Assembly: GCF_012926525.1 (NCBI RefSeq)
Contig: NZ_JABBNI010000004.1
Span: 1-64,000, forward strand
Direction of reading: 5' to 3'
Source: Clostridium muellerianum
Lineage (GTDB): Bacteria; Bacillota; Clostridia; Clostridiales; Clostridiaceae
Length of the DNA stretch: 64,000 bases
The translations under genes and the position numbers were made by a program. The notes under the pieces are model-generated. The model was not told the origin of the DNA. It was given only the letters and a program-made list of their open reading frames with translations, and searched no databases. Position 1 is the stretch's first letter, and the number at the start of each line of letters is the position of its first letter. Shown here piece by piece: positions 46,458 to 55,848 of this stretch.

Positions 46458-47351
46458 TTACTTATCCTTATTCTCAACATTTGTTTTATTTTCAGTATTT
46501 GCTGCAATCTCCTGCTTAGCTGCCTCAACTACAGGCTTTACATCTCCAACTAGAGATTGAATAGCCTTTGTTGGACACTTAGCTATACAAGTAGGATTAT
46601 CACATTTTTCAGCACAAATACTATGATTTACTACAGCTAAATTGTTTTCTATTACAATAGCTTCATGTGGACAATTTCTCTTACAAAGTCCACAGCCAAG
46701 ACATCCTACAGTACATGCCTTACGTACTACTGCACCTTTATCTTTTGAATTACAATTAACAGTTACATGACTATTAATTGGACGCATTTCTATAACATGT
46801 TTAGGACAAACTGTTTCGCATTTTCCACAGCCTGTACATTTATTTTCATCTATAATTGGTAATCCATTTTCTCCTAAAATCATAGCATCAAATGGACAGT
46901 TTTTAACACATGTTCCGAATCCAAGACATCCATGTGAACAAACTTTAGGTCCTCCTTGTAGCAAGCTAGCTGCTACACAATCCTGTATTCCCTCATAATT
47001 ATAACTTCTAGTAGCCTTATCAGAGCAACCTTTACATTTTACATGTGATACTCTTGGTTCTGTTTCTTCTGCAGCTTTACCAGTTAATTCTGCTACTTGT
47101 TTAGCTACTATATCTTTACCTGGAATACAAAGATTAGGTGGTACATCTGGATTACTAACAACTGCTTCAGCATAAGCCTTACAACCAGCATATCCACAAG
47201 AACCACATTGACCTTTTGGTAAAACATCTTCAACTATTTCAATAAGAGGATTTACTTCCATAGCAAACTTTTTATTAGCAAAAGCTAATACAAAACCAAA
47301 TACTAAACCAACACAAGTCATTACAATTAAAACTATAATTGGAGTTTCCAT
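46458..47351 (-). CDS. rnfB: Rnf complex subunit B (iron-sulfur)
   Basis: 297 residues. An N-terminal span (~5-25) precedes the Fe-S motif GQCGSCGYAGCKAYAEAV (~48-65). Several 4Fe-4S binding sets follow: CSHGCLGFGTCVKNCPF, CTGCGKCETVCPKHV, CTVGCLGCGLCKRNCPHE and CAEKCDNPTCIAKCP. It ends in a charged Lys/Asn-rich tail. RnfB takes electrons from reduced ferredoxin. It is the last gene of the rnfCDGEAB operon, starting 20 bases after rnfA. Confidence 0.95.
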   Translation of the reverse strand: METPIIVLIVMTCVGLVFGFVLAFANKKFAMEVNPLIEIVEDVLPKGQCGSCGYAGCKAYAEAVVSNPDVPPNLCIPGKDIVAKQVAELTGKAAEETEPRVSHVKCKGCSDKATRSYNYEGIQDCVAASLLQGGPKVCSHGCLGFGTCVKNCPFDAMILGENGLPIIDENKCTGCGKCETVCPKHVIEMRPINSHVTVNCNSKDKGAVVRKACTVGCLGCGLCKRNCPHEAIVIENNLAVVNHSICAEKCDNPTCIAKCPTKAIQSLVGDVKPVVEAAKQEIAANTENKTNVENKDK

Positions 47352-47371
47352 AATTAATCCTCAGCTCCTTT

Positions 47372-47950
47372 CTATAAAGCAATCATGCCGGAAAAACCAA
47401 GGAACGACAATGCTAACATACCAGCTAAAATAAATGCTATGCCAAGTCCTTCCAAAGGCTTAGGTACATCTGCTAAAGCTAATTTTTCTCTTAAACTAGC
47501 CATTAAAATTATTGCTAGTGCAAAACCTACACCTGATCCCAAAGCATTTACTACGCTTTTTAAGAATCCAAAATTTGATTCTACATTTGTAACTGGAACA
47601 CCAAGTACTATACAGTTCGTAGCAATAAGTAATAAATAAATTCCCCACATATTATATAATGCAGGTGCATGTTTTTTTATAATCATTTCCAAAAGCTGAA
47701 CAAAACTTGCAATTAAAAGTACAAATACAATTGTTCTTAAGAAAGTTAACCCAAATGGTGCTAATACAAAATGATAAACTATCCATGCAAGTGCCGAACT
47801 CAACGTCAAAATAGAAGTAACCGCCATACCCATTCCTATAGAAGCATCAAGACTTTTAGAAACCCCAAAGAAAATACACAATCCTAAAAACCTTGTTAAA
47901 ACATAGTTATTTACAAGGACAGCACTTACAAAAAGAGTTAAATATTCCAT
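47372..47950 (-). CDS. rnfA: Rnf complex subunit A (membrane)
   Basis: 192 residues, six spans. The N-terminal LFVSAVLVNNYVLTRFLGLCIFFGVSK (~6-32) and the LLIATNCIVLGVP half carry the cysteines conserved in RnfA/NqrE (Cys25 and Cys113 region), which hold an intramembrane Fe-S cluster in recent structures. Its ATG overlaps the last base region of rnfE. It is homologous to RnfE with inverted topology. Confidence 0.95.
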   Translation of the reverse strand: MEYLTLFVSAVLVNNYVLTRFLGLCIFFGVSKSLDASIGMGMAVTSILTLSSALAWIVYHFVLAPFGLTFLRTIVFVLLIASFVQLLEMIIKKHAPALYNMWGIYLLLIATNCIVLGVPVTNVESNFGFLKSVVNALGSGVGFALAIILMASLREKLALADVPKPLEGLGIAFILAGMLALSFLGFSGMIAL

Positions 47951-48573
47951 TATGCATTACCTCCTTCAGCTTGACGTTTAGCCATTTTTTCATTATGAAT
48001 TTTAAATAGTGCAACTAAATATCCGATTAACATAAATGCACCAGGAGGTAAAATCATCATCAATATAGGCTTATACCAAGTACCTAAAATTTGAATTCCC
48101 ATTATAGAGCCCATTCCAAAGAACTCACGAATTACTCCAATAATAAGCATTGCAATAGTAAAACCTACTCCCATTCCTAATCCATCAAGCATTGATGGAA
48201 TCACCTTATTTTTAGAAGCAAAAACTTCTGCACGAGCTAAAATGATTGCAAAAACAACTACTAGGTCTAGATAGATACCTAATGCTTTAAACAACATTGG
48301 TGCATAAGCTTGTAATAATAATTCTACCACTGTAACAATAGTAGCTATAGAAGTAATATATACTGGTACACGCACCTTAGGGTTAACCCATTTTCTAGTG
48401 AAGGATACTGATATATTATTAGCAGTTATAACAAACATAACAGTAAGTCCCATAGTTAAAGCATTTTTTACTGTACTAGTTACTGCTAGTGAAGGACATA
48501 AACTAAGTGCAAGAACAAATATAGGGTTTTCCATAACTACGCCCTTTTTAAATATTTTCCACAAATCACCCAT
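47950..48573 (-). CDS. rnfE: Rnf complex subunit E (membrane)
   Basis: 207 residues, six spans. The opening MGDLWKIFKKGVVMENPIFV and LALSLCPSLAVTSTVKNALTMG match RnfE/NqrD, including the conserved cysteine (Cys27). The MGDLWK start at ATG 48573 is two bases after the rnfG stop. It forms the membrane core with RnfA and RnfD. Confidence 0.95.
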   Translation of the reverse strand: MGDLWKIFKKGVVMENPIFVLALSLCPSLAVTSTVKNALTMGLTVMFVITANNISVSFTRKWVNPKVRVPVYITSIATIVTVVELLLQAYAPMLFKALGIYLDLVVVFAIILARAEVFASKNKVIPSMLDGLGMGVGFTIAMLIIGVIREFFGMGSIMGIQILGTWYKPILMMILPPGAFMLIGYLVALFKIHNEKMAKRQAEGGNA

Positions 48574-48575
48574 TG

Positions 48576-49139
48576 CTATTTACCTCCTTTCAAGCTTTTA
48601 GCATTCTCAACAGCTTCTTTAACACCCTTTGTAACTGCTCTTGAAGAAATTGTTGCACCTGTCATAGCTTGTATATTCTTAGTATTTGAAGGATCTTTTA
48701 CTACTTCTAGATCCTCTGATTTCTTACCTTTGAATTCTTTTCTAAACGGTTCTTTAGCTGCATTATCTCCAAGTCCTGGTGTTTCATTAGCTGACTGTAT
48801 ATTATAATCAATTACCTTATCATCTTCTGTTACAGCTACAAGCATTTTAATTGCTCCGCCATAACCTTTTGTTTCAACTGGAATAATATAACCTACAGTT
48901 TTGCCACCACTCTTCGCAGTATACCATCCTTCTTTTCCTTGAATTTTTTCAAACTTATCTGCATCAGAAATTAACTTCTGCATTGATTTAACTTCAAGTG
49001 CCTTACTGTTCTTTACAGCTATAGGATGAGTTACAAAATATACCATAGCTATAATTATTCCTGATATAAAACAGGCTGCTGTTAAATTCATAGCTATTTG
49101 AAATGTACTATAATGTTTTTCTACATGCTGTTCTGCCAT
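48576..49139 (-). CDS. rnfG: Rnf complex subunit G (covalent FMN)
   Basis: 187 residues: one N-terminal span (~14-36) and an extracytoplasmic FMN-binding domain. The flavin is attached through a threonine in AMTGATISSRAV (~165), the S/TGAT motif. ETPGLGDNAAKEPFRKEF is the second FMN_bind signature. It starts at ATG 49139, six bases after the rnfD frame, in the order C-D-G-E-A-B. Confidence 0.94.
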   Translation of the reverse strand: MAEQHVEKHYSTFQIAMNLTAACFISGIIIAMVYFVTHPIAVKNSKALEVKSMQKLISDADKFEKIQGKEGWYTAKSGGKTVGYIIPVETKGYGGAIKMLVAVTEDDKVIDYNIQSANETPGLGDNAAKEPFRKEFKGKKSEDLEVVKDPSNTKNIQAMTGATISSRAVTKGVKEAVENAKSLKGGK

Positions 49140-49145
49140 TTTTAA

Positions 49146-50138
49146 TTACCTCCTTGCTCCGAATTTTTTTGGAGGGCATAGACGATCAATTAAAGGACTT
49201 ACACAGTTCATAAGTAATAATGAATAACAAACGCCTTCTGGATATCCACCCTTTAATCTAATCAACGTAGTAATTAATCCTGCTCCAAAAGCAAATATGA
49301 TTTGTCCTTTACGTGTAATTGGAGTAGTAACCATATCTGTAGCCATAAAGAAAGCTCCTATTACTAATCCACCAGCCATCATATGAAATACTGGATCTCC
49401 TGTAAACATGCCGGCTGGTCCAAATACCCAAGTTAAAATGCCAACTGTCGCTATCATAACAACAGGTACTTCCCAGTTAACATATTTTTTATAAATTAAG
49501 TATAATCCTCCAAGAACTAATAAAACTGTTGAAGTTTCACCAATACAACCATTACGAGTACCTATAAATAATGCCTTATAAAGATTTGCTTGTCCTCCAA
49601 AAGTTTCAATAAGTTTTGAATAACCTTGTAATTTTAAAATTCCTAAAGGTGTAGCACTTGTTACAGCATCAACACCAGGAGCATGAAGAACTGTCCAACT
49701 TGTCATAAATACTGGCCATGAAGCCATCATAGCTGCTCTACCTATATGTGCTGGGTTAAATATATTGTAACCTAATCCACCCATAGAATGTTTTGCTATA
49801 ACTATGGCAATAAATGAACCAAATATAACCATATAAAATGGAACCTTTGGTGAAACACACATTGCTATAAGTAATCCTGTCAAAACAGCACTACCATCAC
49901 TTATGGTTATAGGTTTATTTCTTATTTTTTGTACAGCATATTCAAAAACTACTGCAGATACAATACCTGCTATAATTGAAATTAATGCATTAATTCCAAA
50001 ATTCCAAACACCAAAAATAGCCGCTGGTACTAAAGTTGCATTAACAGTCCACATAATCTTAGAAACAGATTCTTCTGAACGAATATGTGGTGATGCAGAA
50101 ACGGTAAATAGCTTGTCTTTTAATTCTACTTCAGCCAT
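49146..50138 (-). CDS. rnfD: Rnf complex subunit D (membrane, FMN)
   Basis: 330 residues, nine to ten spans, of the NqrB/RnfD family. The covalent-flavin threonine is expected in GVDAVTSATPLGILK (~170-184), written TSATP here. GGLVIGAFFMATDMVTTP and the C-terminal EGVCYSLLLMNCVSPLIDRL are family-typical. It is the main ion-translocating subunit. It starts at ATG 50138 after GGGGGAG and is 14 bases from the rnfC stop. Confidence 0.94.
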   Translation of the reverse strand: MAEVELKDKLFTVSASPHIRSEESVSKIMWTVNATLVPAAIFGVWNFGINALISIIAGIVSAVVFEYAVQKIRNKPITISDGSAVLTGLLIAMCVSPKVPFYMVIFGSFIAIVIAKHSMGGLGYNIFNPAHIGRAAMMASWPVFMTSWTVLHAPGVDAVTSATPLGILKLQGYSKLIETFGGQANLYKALFIGTRNGCIGETSTVLLVLGGLYLIYKKYVNWEVPVVMIATVGILTWVFGPAGMFTGDPVFHMMAGGLVIGAFFMATDMVTTPITRKGQIIFAFGAGLITTLIRLKGGYPEGVCYSLLLMNCVSPLIDRLCPPKKFGARR

Positions 50139-50152
50139 TAATATTCTCCCCC

Positions 50153-51478
50153 TTACTTCTTCTTCGCATTTTCAGCTGCATTTTGTGCCTTACAATATTT
50201 TATATATTGAACAATATTACGTTTAGCAGGGCATACATAAACACAGCTTCCACATTCCACACAATCTAAAAGATTTGCTTCTTCTTTGGCTTCCTGATAT
50301 AAACCTTTTTGACCAAGAATGCTAAGTTTACTTGGAACTAAGTGCATAGGACATACCTCTACACAGCGTCCACAATGAATGCATGCTGATTCTCTTCCCG
50401 AATTAACATCTTTTTTGCTTAAAGCTAATATTCCAGATACACCTTTAATTATAGGTAAATCTATATTAGATTGAGCCATTCCCATCATAGGACCGCCTGA
50501 AAGTAATTTTTCTGGAGTTTCTGAAAAACCTCCACAGAATTCTATTGCATCTGAAAATAAAGTACCAACTCTCACTAAAAGATTTTTAGGTTCTTTTATA
50601 GCTCCACCACTAACAGTTGTAACTCTTTCTATTAATGGAATTCCTTTAAGTACTGCATCACTTATAGCTGCAACAGTACCAACATTTTGAACCACAACAC
50701 CTACATCTGCTGGTAATCCACCAGATGGCACTTCCTTATCCACTAAAACTCTGATTAACATTTTTTCAGCACCTTGAGGATACTTTGTTGGAAGTCCAAC
50801 GACTTGTATACTTGTTCCTTCAAATGCTTTCGTCATAACGTTTATAGCATCTGGTTTATTTTGTTCTATACCAACATAACCCTTATCAATACCAAGAACC
50901 TTCATTGTTATTTTTACACCATTAACTATACGTTTACTTTGTTCAAGCATCATTCTGTGATCAGCTGTTAAATAAGGTTCGCATTCAGCCGCATTTAAAA
51001 TAAATGTATCAACTTTTTTATCTGGTGGTGGAGAAAGCTTAACATGTGTAGGGAAAGTCGCTCCTCCCATTCCAACAATACCAGCTTCCTTAATAATATT
51101 TAGCAATTGTTTTTTGTCTAATTTTTCCCAATCATTTCTTTCTACAGGTATTCCTTCTACCCATTCATCTTTCCCATCATTTTCAATAACAATTGCCTGG
51201 CACTTACCAAATACAGGATGGTTATAATCACCAATATCCACTACTGTACCTGATATTGAAGCATGAATATTAGCAGAAACAAAAGCATCTGTTTTTGCAA
51301 TAATCTGTCCTTTTTTTACTTCATCACCTTTTTTTACTATTGGTGAACAAGGCGCGCCAATGTGTTGTCTAACAGGAATTGTAACCTTATTGGGTACTGG
51401 TAATACTTCTATAGCTTTACCTGAAGTATAACTTTTTCTGTCATTAGGATGTACCCCACCTCGGAAACTTTTAAACAT
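50153..51478 (-). CDS. rnfC: Rnf complex subunit C (NADH-binding, Fe-S)
   Basis: 441 residues. The N-terminal beta-barrel (QHIGAPCSPIVKKGDEVKKGQ..) precedes the FMN/NADH domain (GIVGMGGATFPTHVKL, ILNAAECEPYLTADHRMML). Two 4Fe-4S sites are CIHCGRCVEVCPMHLVP and CVECGSCVYVCPAKRN. It passes electrons to NAD+. First of the six rnf genes, it starts at ATG 51478 and lies ~100 bases downstream of an RseC-like gene. A clostridial Rnf complex pumps ions (Na+ or H+) while oxidising ferredoxin. Confidence 0.95.
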   Translation of the reverse strand: MFKSFRGGVHPNDRKSYTSGKAIEVLPVPNKVTIPVRQHIGAPCSPIVKKGDEVKKGQIIAKTDAFVSANIHASISGTVVDIGDYNHPVFGKCQAIVIENDGKDEWVEGIPVERNDWEKLDKKQLLNIIKEAGIVGMGGATFPTHVKLSPPPDKKVDTFILNAAECEPYLTADHRMMLEQSKRIVNGVKITMKVLGIDKGYVGIEQNKPDAINVMTKAFEGTSIQVVGLPTKYPQGAEKMLIRVLVDKEVPSGGLPADVGVVVQNVGTVAAISDAVLKGIPLIERVTTVSGGAIKEPKNLLVRVGTLFSDAIEFCGGFSETPEKLLSGGPMMGMAQSNIDLPIIKGVSGILALSKKDVNSGRESACIHCGRCVEVCPMHLVPSKLSILGQKGLYQEAKEEANLLDCVECGSCVYVCPAKRNIVQYIKYCKAQNAAENAKKK

Positions 51479-51578
51479 CTTTAAACACCTCTTTTACATA
51501 ATTTTAATGGTATGATCTTTTATAAAGAAAATTTATATAAATTTAACTTTAAGCAAACTTTAAGAAATGAATTGAAAT

Positions 51579-51995
51579 TTAAGATAAAATACGTGTAATT
51601 ATAGGTTTCATATTTTCATCTTTATTAGCAGCTTTATCAAAAAACTTTATATATATAATAGATACAATGAAAGCTAATATTCCACCAACTACTTGAAATG
51701 GTACACTTCCATGTCCACTCTTCTCAGCTATAAATCCTCCAATTACTGCACCTATAAAAACTGATACAAGAGGTAAAATATAAACAACAAAAGCTGCCTT
51801 CAACATATTTACTTCCTTAATTTCAAAGCTAACATGTTGTCCTGGTTTTGCACCAATAGTATTTATTGCATCTACTACCATAGCCTTGTCTCCTGGACAA
51901 GCTCCACAATTTTTACAATCTCCATGCCTATTAGCTTTGACTTTAGCTATATTACCTATTGTTTGAATTACAACTCCTTCTGTCTCCTTTTTCAT
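51579..51995 (-). CDS. SoxR-reducing-system/RseC family membrane protein
   Basis: 138 residues. The N-terminal soluble part has four cysteines in HGDCKNCGACPG (~26-37), which may bind Fe-S. Two spans follow: ~72-95 (AFVVYILPLVSVFIGAVIGGF) and ~105-125. It is the RseC_MucC family, often next to rnf genes and thought to keep Rnf or SoxR electron flow reduced. The start chosen is ATG 51995 with GGGGTGA upstream; the GTG at 52004 is inside that site. It leads the rnf operon; two palindromes ~130-170 bases upstream may regulate it. Confidence 0.85.
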   Translation of the reverse strand: MKKETEGVVIQTIGNIAKVKANRHGDCKNCGACPGDKAMVVDAINTIGAKPGQHVSFEIKEVNMLKAAFVVYILPLVSVFIGAVIGGFIAEKSGHGSVPFQVVGGILAFIVSIIYIKFFDKAANKDENMKPIITRILS

Positions 51996-52126
51996 ATTTC
52001 TCACCCCTATAAAAGCTTATTTATTAATTAAAACTTAAAAGATTACATCATCATTACTATTAATACTTTAATTATTCATGTATATGCATAATTTTAAGCC
52101 TAAAATTACTTATTTTATATCTTTAT

Positions 52127-52164
52127 TTAGTACTGTACTAATCATATCTTTAGTTCTGTACTAA
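52127..52164. promoter_or_regulatory. Two operator-like palindromes upstream of the rseC-rnf operon
   Basis: TTAGTAC-T-GTACTAA (52127-52141) is a perfect 15-bp palindrome. TTAGTTCTGTACTAA (52150-52164) repeats it with a change. Centre-to-centre distance is 23 bases, near two helical turns, so two dimers on one DNA face are plausible. The binding factor is unknown. Confidence 0.5.
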
Positions 52165-52386
52165 TATATAAAAATACCTGTTATAGTCATACATACTTTT
52201 TTAATTTTTATTTTACATAAATACATTCAAATATGATATTTGCAATTTTAAAGTTATATTTTTATATTTCAATCATATCAAATCAACCTTTTTAATTTTA
52301 ACATTACAAAATTCAACCTTATATCTTTAATTATACCTGTTAAAAATTTAATTACAATATGCTTTTGCAAACGCTTACCAAAAAAA

Positions 52387-52412
52387 TATAAAGAAATTTA
52401 AATTTCTTTATA
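52387..52412. other. 26-bp perfect palindrome in the long AT-rich gap 51996-53402
   Basis: TATAAAGAAATTT and its exact inverse complement AAATTTCTTTATA abut with no loop. The surrounding 1.4-kb gap shows no protein-coding frame with a ribosome binding site on either strand, apart from the R2 repeat at 53043-53157. TTTGCAAACGCTTACC at ~52367 has a loose resemblance to a CcpA site, which I do not claim. Confidence 0.5.
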
Positions 52413-53042
52413 TAATGATGACTCCCTTCCCATTTTACAATATTTTTTTCTATTTTTTTGAAATATATTGTAATTTCTATTAAATTTGAATAATTTTAGC
52501 ATACTTTTATTCCTATTTTACATTTTTTACAATGTTTAAAATTGCATTTTTGTAAATTTATGATCGTAATTGTATTTTCTAGAACTGTTAATTCTTAGTC
52601 AATTTCGTTTTTTTTATCTATAAACTTAAAATTTATTATTTTAATATATGCATATTAATAAAATTCATCAAAATTTGCTATTTTGAAATTTTAGTCGCTC
52701 CATCTTTCACTTTTTTGTTATGTGAATTTGTAAACCACATAAATTTATTCGTTACATTTTTATTGTTACACTTTATACACTACCCTCTATATCATTTAAA
52801 TAAAGTATAAATTTTATCGTATTATACATTATATTCTTTCATTGTTATAGTTTTTTATATAAGTTTATTTATTTTATTATATTGTCATTTTTATTATTAA
52901 AAGTTCACTATTAATATTAAACAACTTTCTTACCCTATAACTACCGTAGTATTCCAACTTCTATCAAATTAATAGATATTAAAACTTTTAATTTTTAGCG
53001 ATTTAGAAGTTCTTATTTTGTACTTAACAATATCTCCCCCCC

Positions 53043-53157
53043 CTTATATAATTCATATAAATTTAGTGAAAAAAACAAAACTCTAAAAGGAAAGTGATTC
53101 ATTTTAAATCAAAGGTTTAAAGCTCTCTGTTTTTTCTACTAAATAAGATTCGCTGAT
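53043..53157 (-). repeat. Leader-like dispersed repeat, copy R2
   Basis: ~75% identical to 5041-5152 over 112-115 bases. In its minus orientation it is followed by an eight-G run and GAGAT (53030-53042), like a ribosome binding site, but no frame of more than a few codons follows. It could be the leader of a lost gene, or a dispersed RNA element. Confidence 0.55.
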
Positions 53158-53402
53158 AATAACTAATTAATTTGCAACTAAAAAAGCCCTAATATAATAT
53201 GTTAACATTTCATTAAAGATAATCAAATGATTAATGAGGATAACATATATATTAAAGCTTTGTTAAAATAATATTAATATAAATATTGAAAATTTAAAAG
53301 GCTTTATTACTGTAAGTTTTGTCATTATTAATGATGTTTATGAAAAAATTTCTTATTATCATACATCACTATATTTTAAAGTCAATATTTAAACCTAAAA
53401 AG

Positions 53403-54551
53403 TTATCTATTAAATTTATTATACCTTGTAAAAAAACGTAATATTTTATTTTCACTGTAACTATTTGATGCAATAAGATTTGATTTATAAATCATGTTTC
53501 CATCTGCATATATACAAACATTTCCTACCTTATCACCTTTTCTTACAGATCCTTGTAATTTTTCAGGTTTCATAACTTTAACACTGTAGTTAATATTATT
53601 TCTAACAGGAATAATAGCATCTTCTCCATATTCCAAATTTAAAACATCTTTGTATAAATCTATTTTTCCAGCATTATCTCCTTTTAATAATATCTTTTTA
53701 TATTGATAATTTTTATTGACATAATCATAAATTTTTTTTGTTTCCTTCCACCTTTCCCTACAATTTAATACTACAACAATAACATCATTTCCTTGTACTT
53801 TATTTGAGGTTACCAAACATTTTCCAGCCTTTCCTGTATATCCCGTTTTTACACCATTAGCCTCAGGTAATTGCCATAATATTTTATTTATGTTGTGATA
53901 ACTTCTTGTGAAATTATATGTTTTTCCATCTATATCTTTAGAACTTACAATATCATTGAATAACTTAATTTCTTTAGCCTTAGCAGTAATAAGTGCTAAG
54001 TCATAAGCTGTTGTATAATGATCATCATAATCTAATCCATGTGGAGTATGAAAGTGGGTATTCAAAACCCCTATTTCACTAGCATATTCATTCATAAGTT
54101 CTACAAATTCCTCTACACTTCCACTTACACCTTCTGCAATAGCTATAGCTGCATCATTACCTGATCTAAGCATTAATCCATATAAAAGTTCTTTTAATGA
54201 TACTTTTTCTCCTTTTTTAAAACCTACAGTAGATCCTCTTATACCGGCTGCTCTTCCGGATATCTCCACATTTCTTTCTAAGTTACCATATTTTATAGCT
54301 ACTAATGTAGTCATTATTTTAGTTGTACTTGCCATAGGCACTAAATCATATGCTTTTTTTTCATAGAGAACTATTTTTGATTTACTATCCAATGCTATTG
54401 CATACCTAGCATCCACAAATATGTCCTTAGTAATGTTCTCTTTACTTACTTTATTATCATTTTCCAAAGCTCGTGCCTCTATTGGTATAAATAAAACTAA
54501 TATGAATATTATTAAAATCACAGTATTAATGCATTTAAATTTATTTCTCAC
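53403..54551 (-). CDS. D-alanyl-D-alanine carboxypeptidase (penicillin-binding protein 5 family)
   Basis: 382 residues. A signal peptide/anchor (~10-28, CINTVILIIFILVLFIPIEARA) is present. Catalytic motifs are SxxK in MASTTKIMTTL (Ser ~75), SGN in LRSGNDAAIAIAEG and KTG in NGVKTGYTGKAGKC. The PBP5-C-like domain ends in a basic tail (RFFTRYNKFNR). It trims the terminal D-Ala from peptidoglycan pentapeptides outside the membrane. It starts at GTG 54551 after AAAGGAGGT. It is divergent from the DUF2953/gerW pair. Confidence 0.9.
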   Translation of the reverse strand: MRNKFKCINTVILIIFILVLFIPIEARALENDNKVSKENITKDIFVDARYAIALDSKSKIVLYEKKAYDLVPMASTTKIMTTLVAIKYGNLERNVEISGRAAGIRGSTVGFKKGEKVSLKELLYGLMLRSGNDAAIAIAEGVSGSVEEFVELMNEYASEIGVLNTHFHTPHGLDYDDHYTTAYDLALITAKAKEIKLFNDIVSSKDIDGKTYNFTRSYHNINKILWQLPEANGVKTGYTGKAGKCLVTSNKVQGNDVIVVVLNCRERWKETKKIYDYVNKNYQYKKILLKGDNAGKIDLYKDVLNLEYGEDAIIPVRNNINYSVKVMKPEKLQGSVRKGDKVGNVCIYADGNMIYKSNLIASNSYSENKILRFFTRYNKFNR

Positions 54552-54776
54552 AACTACATTTACCTCCTTTTAAAGGTATTTCATTTTTTATTAGGTATAT
54601 AATTATTTTCTCATTTAACTTTTAAATTAACCCATAAACTTTTTCTATATTGTTATATAAAATCCTTTAATGGATATAATTATTAATGAACAAGTTTACT
54701 GGACAGCTGTGAAAATATTTATAAGCTTATTATTATCTAAATTAATAGTTATAACATAGAGTTGGAGGAAAATTTA

Positions 54777-55298
54777 GTGATTCTCACTTTTATCATTATT
54801 ATCTTAATATTATTAGTACCAATTCCAATTAAATTTAAAGTTAGATATATAGATAATAAATTAGATATTCACATATATAACATAGATTTAACATCAAAAA
54901 TCAAGTACTCTTCTAAAAAGGTTAGTATTAAAAATAAAGATAAGCAACCTTTTACTCTAAGAAGTTTGAAATTACTTTTATCATTGTTAAATAGAAATAG
55001 TTTTAAACCTACACTTAGATTTAAATTAAATTTTGAATATGGACTAGATGACGCTGCTTATACAGCTGTATTCTATGGTTTAATTTCATCATTATATCCT
55101 TTAATTATAATGATGTTAAAATATCCTTTTAATATAAAAAAACATTCCATCTGTATAACACCTAACTTAAATAAATTAATTTTAAAATTGGAACTAAACA
55201 GTATAATTTTTGTTAATTTTGCTAAAGTTATTTATATACTCTATATAATATATAGAGTTTGGAGAACGAATCAAAAATTAACTCTTACTAAAACTTAA
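54777..55298 (+). CDS. DUF2953 domain-containing membrane protein
   Basis: 173 residues from GTG 54777, eight bases after GGAGG (54764-54768). An N-terminal span (VILTFIIIILILLVPIPIKF) is followed by KVRYIDNKLDIHIYNIDL, the DUF2953 core, and hydrophobic stretches near 95-112 and 140-160. DUF2953 proteins are found beside the sporulation gene gerW/ytfJ in spore formers; here that gene starts 20 bases downstream. Function is unknown, but sporulation expression is likely by association. Confidence 0.75.
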   Translation: MILTFIIIILILLVPIPIKFKVRYIDNKLDIHIYNIDLTSKIKYSSKKVSIKNKDKQPFTLRSLKLLLSLLNRNSFKPTLRFKLNFEYGLDDAAYTAVFYGLISSLYPLIIMMLKYPFNIKKHSICITPNLNKLILKLELNSIIFVNFAKVIYILYIIYRVWRTNQKLTLTKT

Positions 55299-55318
55299 AT
55301 AAAATGGAGGAATTTATT

Positions 55319-55798
55319 ATGGATAATCATCCTATAGAAAATTTAATGAAAAGTACTATGGAAAATATCAAAGACATGATAGATGTTAATACCATAGTTG
55401 GTGATGCTGTAGAAGCTAAAGATGGTACTTTAATCATTCCAATATCTAAAGTTTCCTTTGGTTTTGCATCTGGTGGAAGCGAATTTGATAATAAAAATTC
55501 AGGAGGTTCAGGATCTTCTTATCCTTTTGGTGGTGGATCTGGTGCTGGTGTTACTGTAAAACCAGTAGCTTTTTTAGTTACAAAACAAGATTCTGTAAGG
55601 CTTTTATCATTAAATCAACAAAATACATATGATAAAATAATAGACTCTGTTCCGCAGGTGATGGACTTTATTAAGAACTTGGTTAAAGAAAAAAATACAA
55701 CACCACATGAAAAACACGCACACAAAACAGTTGAAAAAAACGAAACTTCCAAAAGTAATGTTGAAGAAAATGAGACTTCCAAAAGTAATAATGAATAA
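55319..55798 (+). CDS. GerW/YtfJ family spore protein
   Basis: 159 residues from ATG 55319 (GGAGG upstream). The family core is ENLMKSTMENIKDMIDVNTIVGDAV, then DGTLIIPISKVSFGFASGGSEFD, a Gly/Ser-rich loop (SGGSGSSYPFGGGSGAG) and VTVKPVAFLVTKQDSVRLLSL. The tail has two copies of an NETSKSN repeat. GerW is required for normal spore germination with some nutrients in Bacillus. It is coupled with the DUF2953 gene. Confidence 0.88.
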   Translation: MDNHPIENLMKSTMENIKDMIDVNTIVGDAVEAKDGTLIIPISKVSFGFASGGSEFDNKNSGGSGSSYPFGGGSGAGVTVKPVAFLVTKQDSVRLLSLNQQNTYDKIIDSVPQVMDFIKNLVKEKNTTPHEKHAHKTVEKNETSKSNVEENETSKSNNE

Positions 55799-55801
55799 TA
55801 T

Positions 55802-55842
55802 TAAAGATTAACTGGCTTAACCAATAAACCAGTTAATCTTTA
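55802..55842. terminator. Bidirectional terminator between gerW-like gene and scpB
   Basis: TAAAGATTAACTGG (55802-55815) and CCAGTTAATCTTTA (55829-55842) form a 14-bp perfect stem between convergent genes, with T runs on both sides. Confidence 0.85.
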
Positions 55843-55848
55843 AATAAT

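Noticed and set aside
52367-52382. CcpA (cre)-like sequence TTTGCAAACGCTTACC
   Set aside because: It only loosely fits the consensus and no promoter can be placed beside it; the similar TGTAAACGTTTTGA at ~599 is also too weak.
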